Source of the DNA: Lachnospiraceae bacterium
Lineage (GTDB): Bacteria > Bacillota > Clostridia > Lachnospirales > Lachnospiraceae
NCBI GenBank assembly: GCA_024698345.1
Contig: JAILRH010000259.1
Location: 1-44,711 of the forward strand
Reading direction: 5' to 3'
Length of the DNA stretch: 44,711 bases
Within the stretch, counting starts at the first letter, position 1; every line of letters begins with the position of its first letter. A model generated the notes under the pieces. The model saw only the letters and a list, made by a program, of their open reading frames with translations, had not been told where the DNA came from and made no database searches. Of this stretch, positions 25,259 to 33,800 are shown piece after piece. Position numbers and translations under genes: made by a program.

Positions 25259-25306
25259 AGGCGGTAATCATTGGACTTGTGAGCCAGTGGTTATCGCTTT
25301 TTTATT
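25259..25306 (+). terminator. Terminator of the GH5-GH18 gene
   Basis: GCGGTAATCA pairs with TGGTTATCGC (with G-U pairs) across a 17-nt loop and is followed by TTTTTTATTT. It lies 85 bp after the stop codon. Confidence 0.8.
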
Positions 25307-25404
25307 TCAAGAATAATAAGAAGAATAATGTACATTTCTTTAGGATGTGATATAATGGGTGTATAAGTTTGTACGGAAGCTACAATTGAATAGGAGGGAT
25401 ATAG

Positions 25405-26562
25405 TTGATAGATGAGAAATACACTATACTCATTGTCGATGATGAGGAAGAAAATCGCAAACTTTTAGTGGAAATATTAGGTGATGAATTTGATATAATT
25501 GAAGCAACAGGCGGCCAGAGTGCAATTGATATTTTGGATAGCGATGGGGATTCCATTGATATTGTTTTGTTGCATGAAGATATGACTGGGGTTGATGGAT
25601 TTGATGTACTTACCAGTATGAATAACAAGATGCTTATTCAGAATATTCCGGTTATTATGTTGTCTACAGTTGGTTCTTCTTATAACAGTAGAAGAGCTTT
25701 CGGACTTGGCGTAACGGATTATATCATTGCTCCGTTTGACAGCGTTATTGTAAAAAGAAGAGTTATTAATACGCTCAGTTTGTATTCTAAGCAGAAGAAA
25801 CTTATTGCTCTACTGGTTAGGCAGATTTACAAGCGTGAGAAGAATGCCAATGTTATGGCCAATATTTTGGGACATATCGTAGAGTTTAGAAATGGAGACG
25901 ACTGTTCCCATGTTCTTAATGTAGGTGTTATTACAAAGATTATTTTAGAGCGTCTCAATGAGATTAGCGATTATAGGTTTACTTACGATGAGATTTTGCT
26001 TATCAGTACAGCTGCAACGCTTCATGACATAGGAAAGATTACTATTCCGGAAGAGATTGCATACAAGTCAGGTAAACTTACCGAGGAAGAGTTTGAGATT
26101 ATGAAGACTCATTCAACAGCGGGAAGATTTATTCTTGATGAGATGAAGTCTTATGAGAACGAAGAACTTATCAAGGTTGCAAAGGATATATGCCTGTCGC
26201 ACCATGAGAGATATGATGGCAATGGCTACCCTTATGGATTGAAGGGTGATGATATTCCTATCACAGCTCAGGTAGTCGGATTGGCTGATGCTTATGACGT
26301 TCTTACAAGTGAGAGAGTATATAAGAAGCAGTTTGATCACGAAAAGGCTGTTCTTATGATTGAGTACGGTGAATCCGGAGAGTTTAATCCTATAGTTTTA
26401 AAGGCCTTCAAAGATGTAAATGAAAAAATTAGAGAGGAATTAAAGATTAATCCAATCGACAGAAATGTTGATTTGGAGATTAGAAGAACGCTTGAAGAAT
26501 TTCTTAAAAAGGAAGACATCGATATTATCGACAGAGCAATGGAATTGTTAGAGAAGAATTGA
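25405..26562 (+). CDS. HD-GYP domain protein with a degenerate receiver domain
   Basis: This 385-residue protein begins with a receiver-like domain (about 1-125: YTILIVDDEEENRKLL and a MLSTVGS strand) and ends with an intact HD-GYP phosphodiesterase domain (about 150-330). HD-GYP enzymes hydrolyse cyclic di-GMP. Motifs present are His207-Asp208 in TLHDIGKITIPEE, the MKTHSTAGRFIL helix, SHHERYDGNGYP and LADAYDVLTS. In the receiver the expected phosphoacceptor Asp is His57 (IVLLHEDMTGVDGF), so ordinary phosphorylation at that site is impossible. The start is TTG, with AGGAGGG seven bases upstream. It is monocistronic and follows the GH5-GH18 gene, with no sensor kinase nearby. The last codons with the stop are duplicated 40 bp downstream. 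Confidence 0.92.
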   Translation: MIDEKYTILIVDDEEENRKLLVEILGDEFDIIEATGGQSAIDILDSDGDSIDIVLLHEDMTGVDGFDVLTSMNNKMLIQNIPVIMLSTVGSSYNSRRAFGLGVTDYIIAPFDSVIVKRRVINTLSLYSKQKKLIALLVRQIYKREKNANVMANILGHIVEFRNGDDCSHVLNVGVITKIILERLNEISDYRFTYDEILLISTAATLHDIGKITIPEEIAYKSGKLTEEEFEIMKTHSTAGRFILDEMKSYENEELIKVAKDICLSHHERYDGNGYPYGLKGDDIPITAQVVGLADAYDVLTSERVYKKQFDHEKAVLMIEYGESGEFNPIVLKAFKDVNEKIREELKINPIDRNVDLEIRRTLEEFLKKEDIDIIDRAMELLEKN

Positions 26563-26615
26563 TAATACAGAATCAGCGATGGTAATGCTGGAGAAGAATT
26601 GAAAACATAGACAGA

Positions 26616-26638
26616 GGTCGCGAAAGCGACCTTTATCT
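26616..26638 (+). terminator. Terminator of the HD-GYP gene
   Basis: GGTCGC-GAAA-GCGACC is a stable tetraloop hairpin followed by TTTATCTTT. It lies 53 bp after the HD-GYP stop codon. Confidence 0.85.
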
Positions 26639-26678
26639 TTGTGTTAAAACGATATCTGATTTGTGAAGGGGAGAAACA

Positions 26679-27932
26679 TTGAAAAATATTGGGATGATAA
26701 CAGCACTTTTATTGAGTTTGGCGCTGGTAGGATGTAGTGGAATACAACAATCTGAAAAGAGTCCAAACAGTAAGGAAGAAAAAAGTGAAGCGTGCAATGC
26801 AGATAATAATGATGAAAGTAGTATTGAGAATAATACGAACGAAAAAGACAATTTGAAAGAGGATGGAGGAAAGAATAAAGTGGATGCGCATATTAATGAG
26901 ATTTTAGAAACTATGACGTTACATGAGAAGATATGCCAGATGTTTATTGTTATACCGGAGGTGCTTACAGGAGTAGATAAGGTTACGATGGCCGGAGAGA
27001 TAACAGAGAAAAAACTGGAAGAATATCCTGTGGGTGGAATGATTTATATGGAGTATAATCTTGTATCAAAGGAACAGACAGTAGAGATGATTTCAAAGAC
27101 ACAGAAATTTGCAAAAAAGAATCACGGTATAGGCATGTTTATTAGTGTGGATGAAGAGGGCGGAAAAGTAGCAAGATGTGCAGAGAGCCTTGGTACAACG
27201 CAATTTAAACCAATGTATGAATATAAGGAAGAAGGAACACCAACTGCATATCAGAATGCCAAGAAAATTGGAAGTGATATAAAGCAGTTTGGATTTAATC
27301 TTGATTATGCACCGATTGCAGATACTTGGTCAAATCCGGAAAATCAGATAATCGGAACGCGTGCTTACAGTGATGATTTTGAAGAAACGGCAGAACTGGT
27401 AGAAGCAGCGGTGAAAGGTTATTGCGACGGAGGAGTTCTGACCACACTCAAACATTTTCCTGGGCATGGAGATACACAGACTGACAGTCATGTTGGAATT
27501 GCAACTTCAGATAAGACAATTGAACAGCTTGAGAAGGAAGAATATCTGGCTTTTGAGAGAGGAATAAAAGCCGGCGCAGATATGGTTATGATGGGACATA
27601 TCACTATGAATTCTGTGGATAAACTTCCGGCTACTTTGTCATATGAGATGGTTACAAATCAGCTCAGAAACAAGCTTGGATTCAAGAAAGTAATAATAAC
27701 TGACGCAATGAACATGGGAGCAATAGCAAATAATTACACTGTTGAAGAGGGAACAATAAAAGCTATTCAGGCAGGAAATGATATTATATTAATGCCTATG
27801 GATATAGAACGTGCCGTAAAGAGTGTGGAAGATGCAGTGGCAAATGGAACAATAACAGAAGAGCGAATAGAAGAAAGTGTAAAGAGAATATTTATACTAA
27901 AGATTCAAATGGGGCTGCTTGACATGGAGTAG
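26679..27932 (+). CDS. GH3 beta-N-acetylhexosaminidase lipoprotein (NagZ-like)
   Basis: A 417-residue surface lipoprotein. A short signal peptide ends in the lipobox LVGC, followed by a Ser/Asn/Glu/Lys-rich tether to about residue 68. The GH3 domain has the NagZ-type signature KHFPGHGDTQTDSH, in which the His/Asp pair substitutes for a separate acid/base residue. IITDAMNMGAI carries the likely nucleophile Asp342. FISVDEEGG and LDYAPIADTWSNP are also family blocks. It should release N-acetylglucosamine from chito-oligosaccharides or muropeptides; the GH18 and GH46 enzymes nearby favour an extracellular chitin role, although peptidoglycan recycling is possible. The start is TTG with GAAGGGGAG upstream; ATG 26694 is an alternative. 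Confidence 0.92.
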   Translation: MKNIGMITALLLSLALVGCSGIQQSEKSPNSKEEKSEACNADNNDESSIENNTNEKDNLKEDGGKNKVDAHINEILETMTLHEKICQMFIVIPEVLTGVDKVTMAGEITEKKLEEYPVGGMIYMEYNLVSKEQTVEMISKTQKFAKKNHGIGMFISVDEEGGKVARCAESLGTTQFKPMYEYKEEGTPTAYQNAKKIGSDIKQFGFNLDYAPIADTWSNPENQIIGTRAYSDDFEETAELVEAAVKGYCDGGVLTTLKHFPGHGDTQTDSHVGIATSDKTIEQLEKEEYLAFERGIKAGADMVMMGHITMNSVDKLPATLSYEMVTNQLRNKLGFKKVIITDAMNMGAIANNYTVEEGTIKAIQAGNDIILMPMDIERAVKSVEDAVANGTITEERIEESVKRIFILKIQMGLLDME

Positions 27933-28012
27933 AAATGTCGCATGCTTAACAGCGCGAAGAAACAGCGCTTTAAGCTGAAGGAGCGGTTGTCAGAATTATT
28001 AAAGAGAAAAAA

Positions 28013-28054
28013 ACAAAAAGCAAAGGAACTGTAGTTATAGTCCTTTGCTTTTTT
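28013..28054. terminator. Bidirectional terminator between the GH3 and hydrolase genes
   Basis: AGCAAAGGA pairs with TCCTTTGCT, flanked by an A-run on the left and TTTTTT on the right, so it can stop transcripts from both the plus-strand GH3 gene and the minus-strand hydrolase gene that converge here. Confidence 0.85.
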
Positions 28055-28147
28055 GTTATCCACGGTCGTCAAATGCAGAAAGTTTACTTTCATGCATTTG
28101 ACGACCGTGATACAGTCCCGAAACAAGCATAGCGGTTTCGGCGATTT
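28055..28147. repeat. Palindromic element plus dispersed hairpin repeat, copy 2
   Basis: GTTATCCACG opens the element directly after the T-run of a terminator, exactly as at 10149. A perfect 17-bp inverted repeat follows (28061-28077 with 28093-28109, core CACGGTCGTCAAATGCA), capped by an inner hairpin GAAAGT-tt-ACTTTC. At 28117-28147 there is a second copy of the CCCGAAAC/GGTTTCGG hairpin repeat seen at 12661. No coding potential. Confidence 0.88.
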
Positions 28148-28156
28148 GTGCTTGAA

Positions 28157-29059
28157 TTAGTATATATCATGTTCAATTCCAAGATTTAATTCAAGGAACT
28201 TTAGTATGTCCTGTCTGACTTCATCTTTTCCGACTTCGTTGAAAAGCTCATGTCTCATGCCTGGATACATTTTTGAGTATATGTTTGTGAATCCGGCACT
28301 TTTGAGCTTATTTACTGATTCCTGCCATTTCTTATCGCTGATACGACAAGGGTCTTCTGCGCCGGAAATGAACATAATAGGAAGGGAAGTATTTTTGTTT
28401 TTATATCCTTCCGGAGAATAAACGTTAATCAGTAGATTGCATAGAGCCTTGTATCCGTTCAATGTAAAAGGAACACCGCATAACGGATCACGGTTGAATC
28501 TGTCTACAACATCTCCGTCTGTAGTAAGCCAGGCATTCTTGATACCTTCTTTTGCAAAAGGTTTGTCAAATGACTTTAACACAATATTGGTTATAAACTG
28601 ACTTCTGTGCCTCCATCCTTTGAAATAGGCCATAAATGATATAAAGTTCTTTGATGTTCTAAGGAAAGGTCGCGGGGATGGAGACCCCATTACAATCAGC
28701 GCATTTATTTCCTTAGAGTGACGTTTGAGAAATGATCTCACTATAAGAGACCCCATACTGTGTCCAATAAGAACAACAGGAAGCTTAGGATATATTTTTT
28801 TCAAATAATCATTGAAAGCGACAACATCCTGAACAAGAATCTTCATTCCCTTTGAAGTGAAATAACCCAAATCATCTTCAGTAGAAATGTTATCGCCGTG
28901 TCCTCTCATATCCTGAATGGCACAGATATATCCCATCTTGCTAAAATATTCAAGAGTTTCCAAATATCGTCCACGATGCTCCATCATTCCGTGAACAAAA
29001 TGCATTATTCCAAGAATCTTGATTCGATCGTCAGGAATAATAATAGTGACTGGTCTCAT
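28157..29059 (-). CDS. Alpha/beta hydrolase, monoacylglycerol-lipase-like (serine aminopeptidase S33 type)
   Basis: A 300-residue cytoplasmic serine hydrolase. The oxyanion region reads HFVHGMMEHRGRY and QDMRGHGDN. The nucleophile elbow is IGHSMGS with Ser101; Asp236 (ISGAEDP) and His270 (PGMRHELFNE) complete the triad, the standard layout for lysophospholipase/monoglyceride-lipase proteins. The cap region (about 130-215) is helical. Likely substrates are monoacylglycerols or lysophospholipids, but this family is broad. The Shine-Dalgarno CGGAGGTT is well placed. It is 91 bp downstream of the ABC-F gene on the same strand, so the two may be cotranscribed. Confidence 0.9.
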   Translation of the reverse strand: MRPVTIIIPDDRIKILGIMHFVHGMMEHRGRYLETLEYFSKMGYICAIQDMRGHGDNISTEDDLGYFTSKGMKILVQDVVAFNDYLKKIYPKLPVVLIGHSMGSLIVRSFLKRHSKEINALIVMGSPSPRPFLRTSKNFISFMAYFKGWRHRSQFITNIVLKSFDKPFAKEGIKNAWLTTDGDVVDRFNRDPLCGVPFTLNGYKALCNLLINVYSPEGYKNKNTSLPIMFISGAEDPCRISDKKWQESVNKLKSAGFTNIYSKMYPGMRHELFNEVGKDEVRQDILKFLELNLGIEHDIY

Positions 29060-29110
29060 TTGACAACCTCCGATTTTGTGCTGTATCTAAAAGTCAGTTT
29101 AAATACTCAT

Positions 29111-29168
29111 ATTAATTGTCAGAATCCATTATCGGAACTGACTATTGGTATTAATTGTCAGAATCCAT
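29111..29168 (-). repeat. 19-bp direct repeat copying the 3' end of the ABC-F gene
   Basis: The same 19 bp (minus strand ATGGATTCTGACAATTAAT) lies at 29150-29168, where it encodes the last residues MDSDN and the stop codon, and at 29111-29129 in the intergenic gap, 39 bp away. The second copy is a duplication of coding sequence plus stop. Confidence 0.9.
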
Positions 29169-30785
29169 ATCGTCAGTGCTGTATACAGTTCTCTTTCTTG
29201 CCATTTCGTCATTTTCAAGATATTCGTCGTAAGTTGTAATCTTGTCAATTAACTGACCGTTAACGATTTCCATAATTCTGTTGGCAGTAGTCTGTACAAC
29301 CTGATGATCTCTTGAAGAGAAGAGAAGAACACCAGGGAACTTGATAAGCCCGTTGTTGAGTGCTGTGATTGATTCCATGTCTAAGTGGTCAGTAGGCTCG
29401 TCGATAATAAGAACGTTTGCTCCTGAAATCATAAGCTTTGAAAGCATAACTCTAACTTTCTCTCCACCGGATAATACCTTGACTTTCTTGACACCGTCTT
29501 CACCTGCAAAGAGCATTCTTCCAAGGAAGCCGCGTACATATGTTGCGTCCTTAATCTCTGAATACTGTGTTAACCAGTCAACGATGATATCATCGCAGTC
29601 AAAGTCCTTTGTGTTATCTTTAGGGAAGTAAGACTGTGTAGTTGTGATTCCCCATTTGTATGTTCCTTCATCAGGCTCCATCTCGCCTGTTAAAATCTTA
29701 AATAATGTAGTCTTTGCGATTCCGTTTGAACCAACAAAAGCAATCTTGTCTTCACGACCAACAACAAATGAAATGTTGTCTAATACCTTAACGCCGTCGA
29801 TAGTCTTTGAAATACCTTCAACAGTAAGTACTTCGTTACCAATTTCACGCTCAGGTCTGAAGTCTATGTAAGGATATTTTCTGCTTGAAGGCTTAATATC
29901 GTCGAGCTCAATCTTTTCAAGGGCACGTTTTCTTGAAGTAGCCTGCTTAGATTTTGAAGCATTTGCGCTGAATCGCTGTATGAATTCCTGAAGTTCTTTG
30001 ATTTTTTCTTCTTTCTTACGGTTTGCTTCTTTCATCTGTTTAACAATCAACTGACTTGACTCATACCAGAAGTCGTAGTTACCTGCATAGAGCTGAATCT
30101 TTGCATAGTCGATATCGGCAATCTGTGTGCAGACCTTGTTAAGGAAATATCTGTCGTGGGATACAACGATAACTGTATTGTCGAAGTTGATAAGGAATTC
30201 TTCTAACCATGCGATAGCGTCCAAATCCAAGTGGTTAGTAGGCTCGTCGAGAAGAAGGATGTCAGGATTACCGAATAATGCCTGAGCAAGAAGAACTTTG
30301 ACCTTGAGGTTGCCGTTCAATTCTTTCATAGTCTGATAGTGATATTCAGTATCTACACCAAGACCGTTTAAAAGAGTTGCAGCATCAGATTCTGCTTCCC
30401 ATCCGTTTAATTCTGCAAATTCACCCTCGAGTTCACTTGCTCTGATACCGTCTTCGTCAGAAAAATCTTCCTTCATGTAGATGGCATCTTTTTCTTTCAT
30501 TATATCGTATAAGCGTTTGTTACCCATGATAACAGTATCAATAACAGTAAATTCGTCATACTGGAAGTGATCCTGCTTCAGGAAAGAAAGACGCTCACCC
30601 GGAGTTATTACAATTTCACCGTTTGTAGGCTCGAGTTCTCCTGTAAGAATCTTTAAGAAAGTAGATTTTCCGGCACCGTTTGCACCGATTAATCCGTAAC
30701 AGTTACCGGGAGTAAATTTGATATTTACATCCTCAAATAAAGCTTTTTTACCAAATCTTAATGTAACATTGTTAGCACTTATCAT
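29151..30785 (-). CDS. ABC-F family ATPase (YkpA/YbiT-like)
   Basis: A 544-residue soluble protein with two ABC ATPase domains and no membrane segment, which makes it an ABC-F translation factor. The first domain has GANGAGKST (about 34-42) and LDEPTNHLDLDA; the second has GSNGIAKTT, LSGGEKVRVMLSKL and IDEPTDHLDMES. The linker (P-site tRNA interaction motif) is Lys/Arg-rich around LQEFIQRFSANASKSKQATSRKR. The first signature is degenerate (LNGNLKVKVLLAQ), and the second Walker A has Ala-Lys-Thr in place of Gly-Lys-Ser, which I believe is usual in the YkpA/YbiT group. Such proteins rescue or gate ribosomes; a role in antibiotic resistance is not implied. Start ATG 30785 has AGAGAGG about 12 nt upstream. 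Confidence 0.93.
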   Translation of the reverse strand: MISANNVTLRFGKKALFEDVNIKFTPGNCYGLIGANGAGKSTFLKILTGELEPTNGEIVITPGERLSFLKQDHFQYDEFTVIDTVIMGNKRLYDIMKEKDAIYMKEDFSDEDGIRASELEGEFAELNGWEAESDAATLLNGLGVDTEYHYQTMKELNGNLKVKVLLAQALFGNPDILLLDEPTNHLDLDAIAWLEEFLINFDNTVIVVSHDRYFLNKVCTQIADIDYAKIQLYAGNYDFWYESSQLIVKQMKEANRKKEEKIKELQEFIQRFSANASKSKQATSRKRALEKIELDDIKPSSRKYPYIDFRPEREIGNEVLTVEGISKTIDGVKVLDNISFVVGREDKIAFVGSNGIAKTTLFKILTGEMEPDEGTYKWGITTTQSYFPKDNTKDFDCDDIIVDWLTQYSEIKDATYVRGFLGRMLFAGEDGVKKVKVLSGGEKVRVMLSKLMISGANVLIIDEPTDHLDMESITALNNGLIKFPGVLLFSSRDHQVVQTTANRIMEIVNGQLIDKITTYDEYLENDEMARKRTVYSTDDMDSDN

Positions 30786-31034
30786 TACTATTATTACCTC
30801 TCTCTAAAAAAATACGCGTTGATTTTTACTCAATCCTACCTATTATATCAGTTTTTTTATTATTAGGCAAACAGAGTGAGTAACGTTTTGAAATTTGCAC
30901 GATAATCTCTAGAGATAATCATTCACACAAAATTCATTTAAATAGGTAATAGTTTTATGTTTTAAAAACAATATCATTGTGGTATAATGACTATCGAGTA
31001 TGCGTTATACGGACGGAAAAGGAAAGGATACACC

Positions 31035-32861
31035 ATGGATTTGAGAAGCAGGTTAGTTATAGAAAGAGGAAATCCACTTATATTAGGGGCTACAGTTCTT
31101 GGAGAATCGGTTAACTTTGCGTTTACTGCAAAGCTTAACAGCAACTGTGAATTAGTGCTGTACGAAAAAGGAAAAACAAACGAAGCACTCAGGATTCCAT
31201 TTGAAAATGCGCAGGTAATCGGTAACGTATTTGCCATGAAGGTTATTGGTCTTGATTACAAGAAGTATGATTACAATTTTTCAATTGACGGAAGAATTGT
31301 TACCGACGCATATGCTAAAGCGCTTTCAGGAAAAGAAAATTGGGGAGTTAAGCCTGTTGATATCAGAGCGAGCATAGTAAGTGATGATTTTGACTGGGAG
31401 GGTGATGCACCACTTAATACTCCGTTTGAAGATACTATCATGTACAGACTTCATGTCAGAGGCTTCACAAAGCATTCCTCTTCAAAGGTAAAGCACAAGG
31501 GAACTTATCTTGGAATTGTTGATAAGATTCCACATCTTGTTGACCTTGGTATTACTATGGTTGAACTTATGCCTGCATACGAGTTCAATGAAGTTCCTGT
31601 CGAGACAAAACCGGACAGCCCTTACTATTCTGTTATCAAGCAGGATACAATCAATTTCTGGGGATATACAGGAGGATATACTTTCTCTCCAAAGGCGTCA
31701 TTTGCATTTTCGAATAAGAGTGGTGGAGAAGTTGAAGAATTTAAATACATGGTAAAGGAACTTCATAAGGCCGGAATCGAAGTATCCATGGAGTTTTTCT
31801 TCCCGGAAGGGACTAATCCTACACTTATAATAGACTGTCTGCACCATTGGATTATGAATTACCATATTGATGGTATTCATATCAACTGCGAAGACGCCGT
31901 AATGAAGATGGTTCAGACTGATAATTTACTTAGCAGAACAAAGATATTTACGTATACATTCCCTGTGGACACTGATTTTTACAATGCCCGTGGAGAGTAC
32001 AGGAATCTTGCCAATTTCAACGATGATTTCATGGTGTCGGCAAGAAGATTTTTGAAGGGTGATGAGGATATGCTCGGCACCATTTCATACAAAATTAAGG
32101 CTAACCCAAGTGGAGTTGCCATGGTCAATTACGTTGCAAATCACAACACATTTACATTATTTGACCTGGTGTCTTACGATAAGAAGTACAATGAGGCAAA
32201 CGGTGAAGCCAACGCAGACGGAGCAGTTTATAATTACAGCTGGAACTGTGGTGTAGAGGGTGTTACCAGAAAGAAGAAGGTTCTCGACCTTCGAAGAAAG
32301 CAGATAAAGAATGCATTATCTATGGTTCTTCTCAGTCAGGGAGTTCCAATGATTTACTCAGGCGATGAGATGTGCAACAGTCAGCAGGGTAACAATAATC
32401 CGTATTGTCAGGATAACGAGATATCATGGGTAGAGTGGAACACAAACGCAATGGCAAAGGACGTTCTCTCATTTGTAAAAGAGACGATTAAGTTCAGAAA
32501 GAGTCACACTGTGCTTCATACTCCTACGGAGCCTAGAATGATGGACTACAAGGGATGTGGTCTTCCTGATATGTCATATCATGGCACAAAGGCATGGTAT
32601 CCTGATTTCAGTAACTTTAACAGACATTTCTCTGCAATGTATTGTGGCAAATACGCTGAGTGTTTTGGACATGAAGCAGAGAATGACATCTACATTGCCT
32701 ACAACATGCACTGGAATCAGCAGGCATTTGGAATCCCTTCACCGAGATCAGGAATGAGATGGGAAGTGATGTATACAACAGATATGTATGCAAAGATTCA
32801 GATAGAGAACAGAATCTTTTTGGCACCGCCAAGAAGTGTTACAGTGTTGGTGATGAAGTAG
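31035..32861 (+). CDS. GH13 glycogen-debranching-like protein, catalytic residues lost
   Basis: This 608-residue protein has the layout of GH13 debranching enzymes (GlgX/isoamylase type): an N-terminal beta domain (about 15-115) and a barrel starting IMYRLHVRGFTKHSS with GTYLGIVDKIPHLVDLGI and NFWGYTGGY. Canonical region II (GFRFD) reads GIHIN with Asn284 where the nucleophile Asp should be. The acid/base Glu of region III aligns with Tyr307 (KIFTYTFPVD). Region IV (HD) reads HN with Asn371. All three catalytic acids appear replaced, so hydrolysis is improbable. SQGVPMIYSGDEMCNSQQGNNN is well preserved, so the fold is under selection, perhaps as an alpha-glucan-binding or regulatory protein. 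Start ATG 31035 has AAAGGAAAGGA upstream. A TATAAT box lies at 30983-30988. Confidence 0.88.
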   Translation: MDLRSRLVIERGNPLILGATVLGESVNFAFTAKLNSNCELVLYEKGKTNEALRIPFENAQVIGNVFAMKVIGLDYKKYDYNFSIDGRIVTDAYAKALSGKENWGVKPVDIRASIVSDDFDWEGDAPLNTPFEDTIMYRLHVRGFTKHSSSKVKHKGTYLGIVDKIPHLVDLGITMVELMPAYEFNEVPVETKPDSPYYSVIKQDTINFWGYTGGYTFSPKASFAFSNKSGGEVEEFKYMVKELHKAGIEVSMEFFFPEGTNPTLIIDCLHHWIMNYHIDGIHINCEDAVMKMVQTDNLLSRTKIFTYTFPVDTDFYNARGEYRNLANFNDDFMVSARRFLKGDEDMLGTISYKIKANPSGVAMVNYVANHNTFTLFDLVSYDKKYNEANGEANADGAVYNYSWNCGVEGVTRKKKVLDLRRKQIKNALSMVLLSQGVPMIYSGDEMCNSQQGNNNPYCQDNEISWVEWNTNAMAKDVLSFVKETIKFRKSHTVLHTPTEPRMMDYKGCGLPDMSYHGTKAWYPDFSNFNRHFSAMYCGKYAECFGHEAENDIYIAYNMHWNQQAFGIPSPRSGMRWEVMYTTDMYAKIQIENRIFLAPPRSVTVLVMK

Positions 32862-32914
32862 ATATTTATATAGAGAGATTACTCTTTAAATATCGAAAAT
32901 TGGAATTGTTATTG

Positions 32915-32960
32915 GAATAATATAACAGAATAATATAGCAGAATAATATAGCAGAATAAT
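32915..32960 (+). repeat. 13-bp tandem repeat GAATAATATAGCA
   Basis: Three complete 13-bp units at 32915, 32928 and 32941 (the first with AACA for AGCA) and a partial fourth at 32954. The array lies in the 5' leader of the traX-like gene, about 20 bp before its start codon. Confidence 0.9.
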
Positions 32961-32980
32961 TATCGGAGATAAAATAGAAA

Positions 32981-33739
32981 ATGAATGCAGAAAGAACTGT
33001 GGCAAATGATAACGTAATAAGTACTATTAAGAAGGTTGGAATTGACGGGACAACTCTCAAATGGATAGCTCTTATTGCTATGGTGATAGATCATGTAGGT
33101 GCAGTTTTTTTTGTACCTGAGACTACAACTTATTTTGTGCTTAGGGCAATAGGAAGACTAAGCTTTCCTATCTTTGCATTTTTGATTACTCAGGGATATG
33201 TTCATACCGGAAATTGGAAAAAATATGCGCTGAGACTTTTGTTATTTGCATTTGTATCTGAGATTCCATATGATCTGGCATTTTATAATTCAGTTTTTAG
33301 TATAAAAAAGCAGAACATCTTTTTCACTTTGCTGCTTGGTTTATTAGTAATCAGACTTAAAGACTATATAACTAATGATTTGAAAATGCCAAAATGGGCA
33401 GTCGAAAATGATATGGTTGTACTTGTACAGTCGGGTATTCAGTTATTTGTAATTATTACTTTATGCTTGTTGGCTTACAAAGCGAATCTTTGCTATTCCT
33501 ATCCGGGAATACTTCTCATTGCGTTGTTTCATGCGATGAGAGGAAGAATGGATGGAATTGTCTGGCCGAACGTGATATTTTCATTTATGTTTGGAAAGAT
33601 TCAGTTGTTTGGAATGGCGGCAATCATTCCATTGTCATTATATAATGGCAAGCCCGGAAACAGAAAATACAAATGGCTGTTTTATATTTACTATCCGGTA
33701 CATCTGGTATTGTTTTGGATGATACATAAATACCTGTAG
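32981..33739 (+). CDS. TraX family membrane protein
   Basis: A 252-residue integral membrane protein of the TraX family, named after the F-plasmid pilin acetylase; in Firmicutes chromosomes its substrate is unknown. The family opening is seen at LKWIALIAMVIDHVGAVFF (about residues 26-44), then LRAIGRLSFPIFAFLITQGY and the block RLLLFAFVSEIPYDLAFY. About seven or eight hydrophobic helices span the rest. The Asp-His pair in VIDHVG is the typical conserved spot. The ribosome-binding site is weak (GGAG about 12 nt upstream). It is not near conjugation genes, so a cell-envelope O-acetylation role is likelier than pilin modification. Confidence 0.88.
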   Translation: MNAERTVANDNVISTIKKVGIDGTTLKWIALIAMVIDHVGAVFFVPETTTYFVLRAIGRLSFPIFAFLITQGYVHTGNWKKYALRLLLFAFVSEIPYDLAFYNSVFSIKKQNIFFTLLLGLLVIRLKDYITNDLKMPKWAVENDMVVLVQSGIQLFVIITLCLLAYKANLCYSYPGILLIALFHAMRGRMDGIVWPNVIFSFMFGKIQLFGMAAIIPLSLYNGKPGNRKYKWLFYIYYPVHLVLFWMIHKYL

Positions 33740-33800
33740 TGTCTATCAAAAAATATGAAAGAACAAATAATTGATGTAATGAAAAATAAAGGAGACATTT

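Noticed and set aside
28898-29239. Open frame on the plus strand opposite the hydrolase and ABC-F genes
   Set aside because: It spans two well-supported genes on the other strand, has no ribosome-binding site and no recognisable domain. It is a shadow of the coding sequence.
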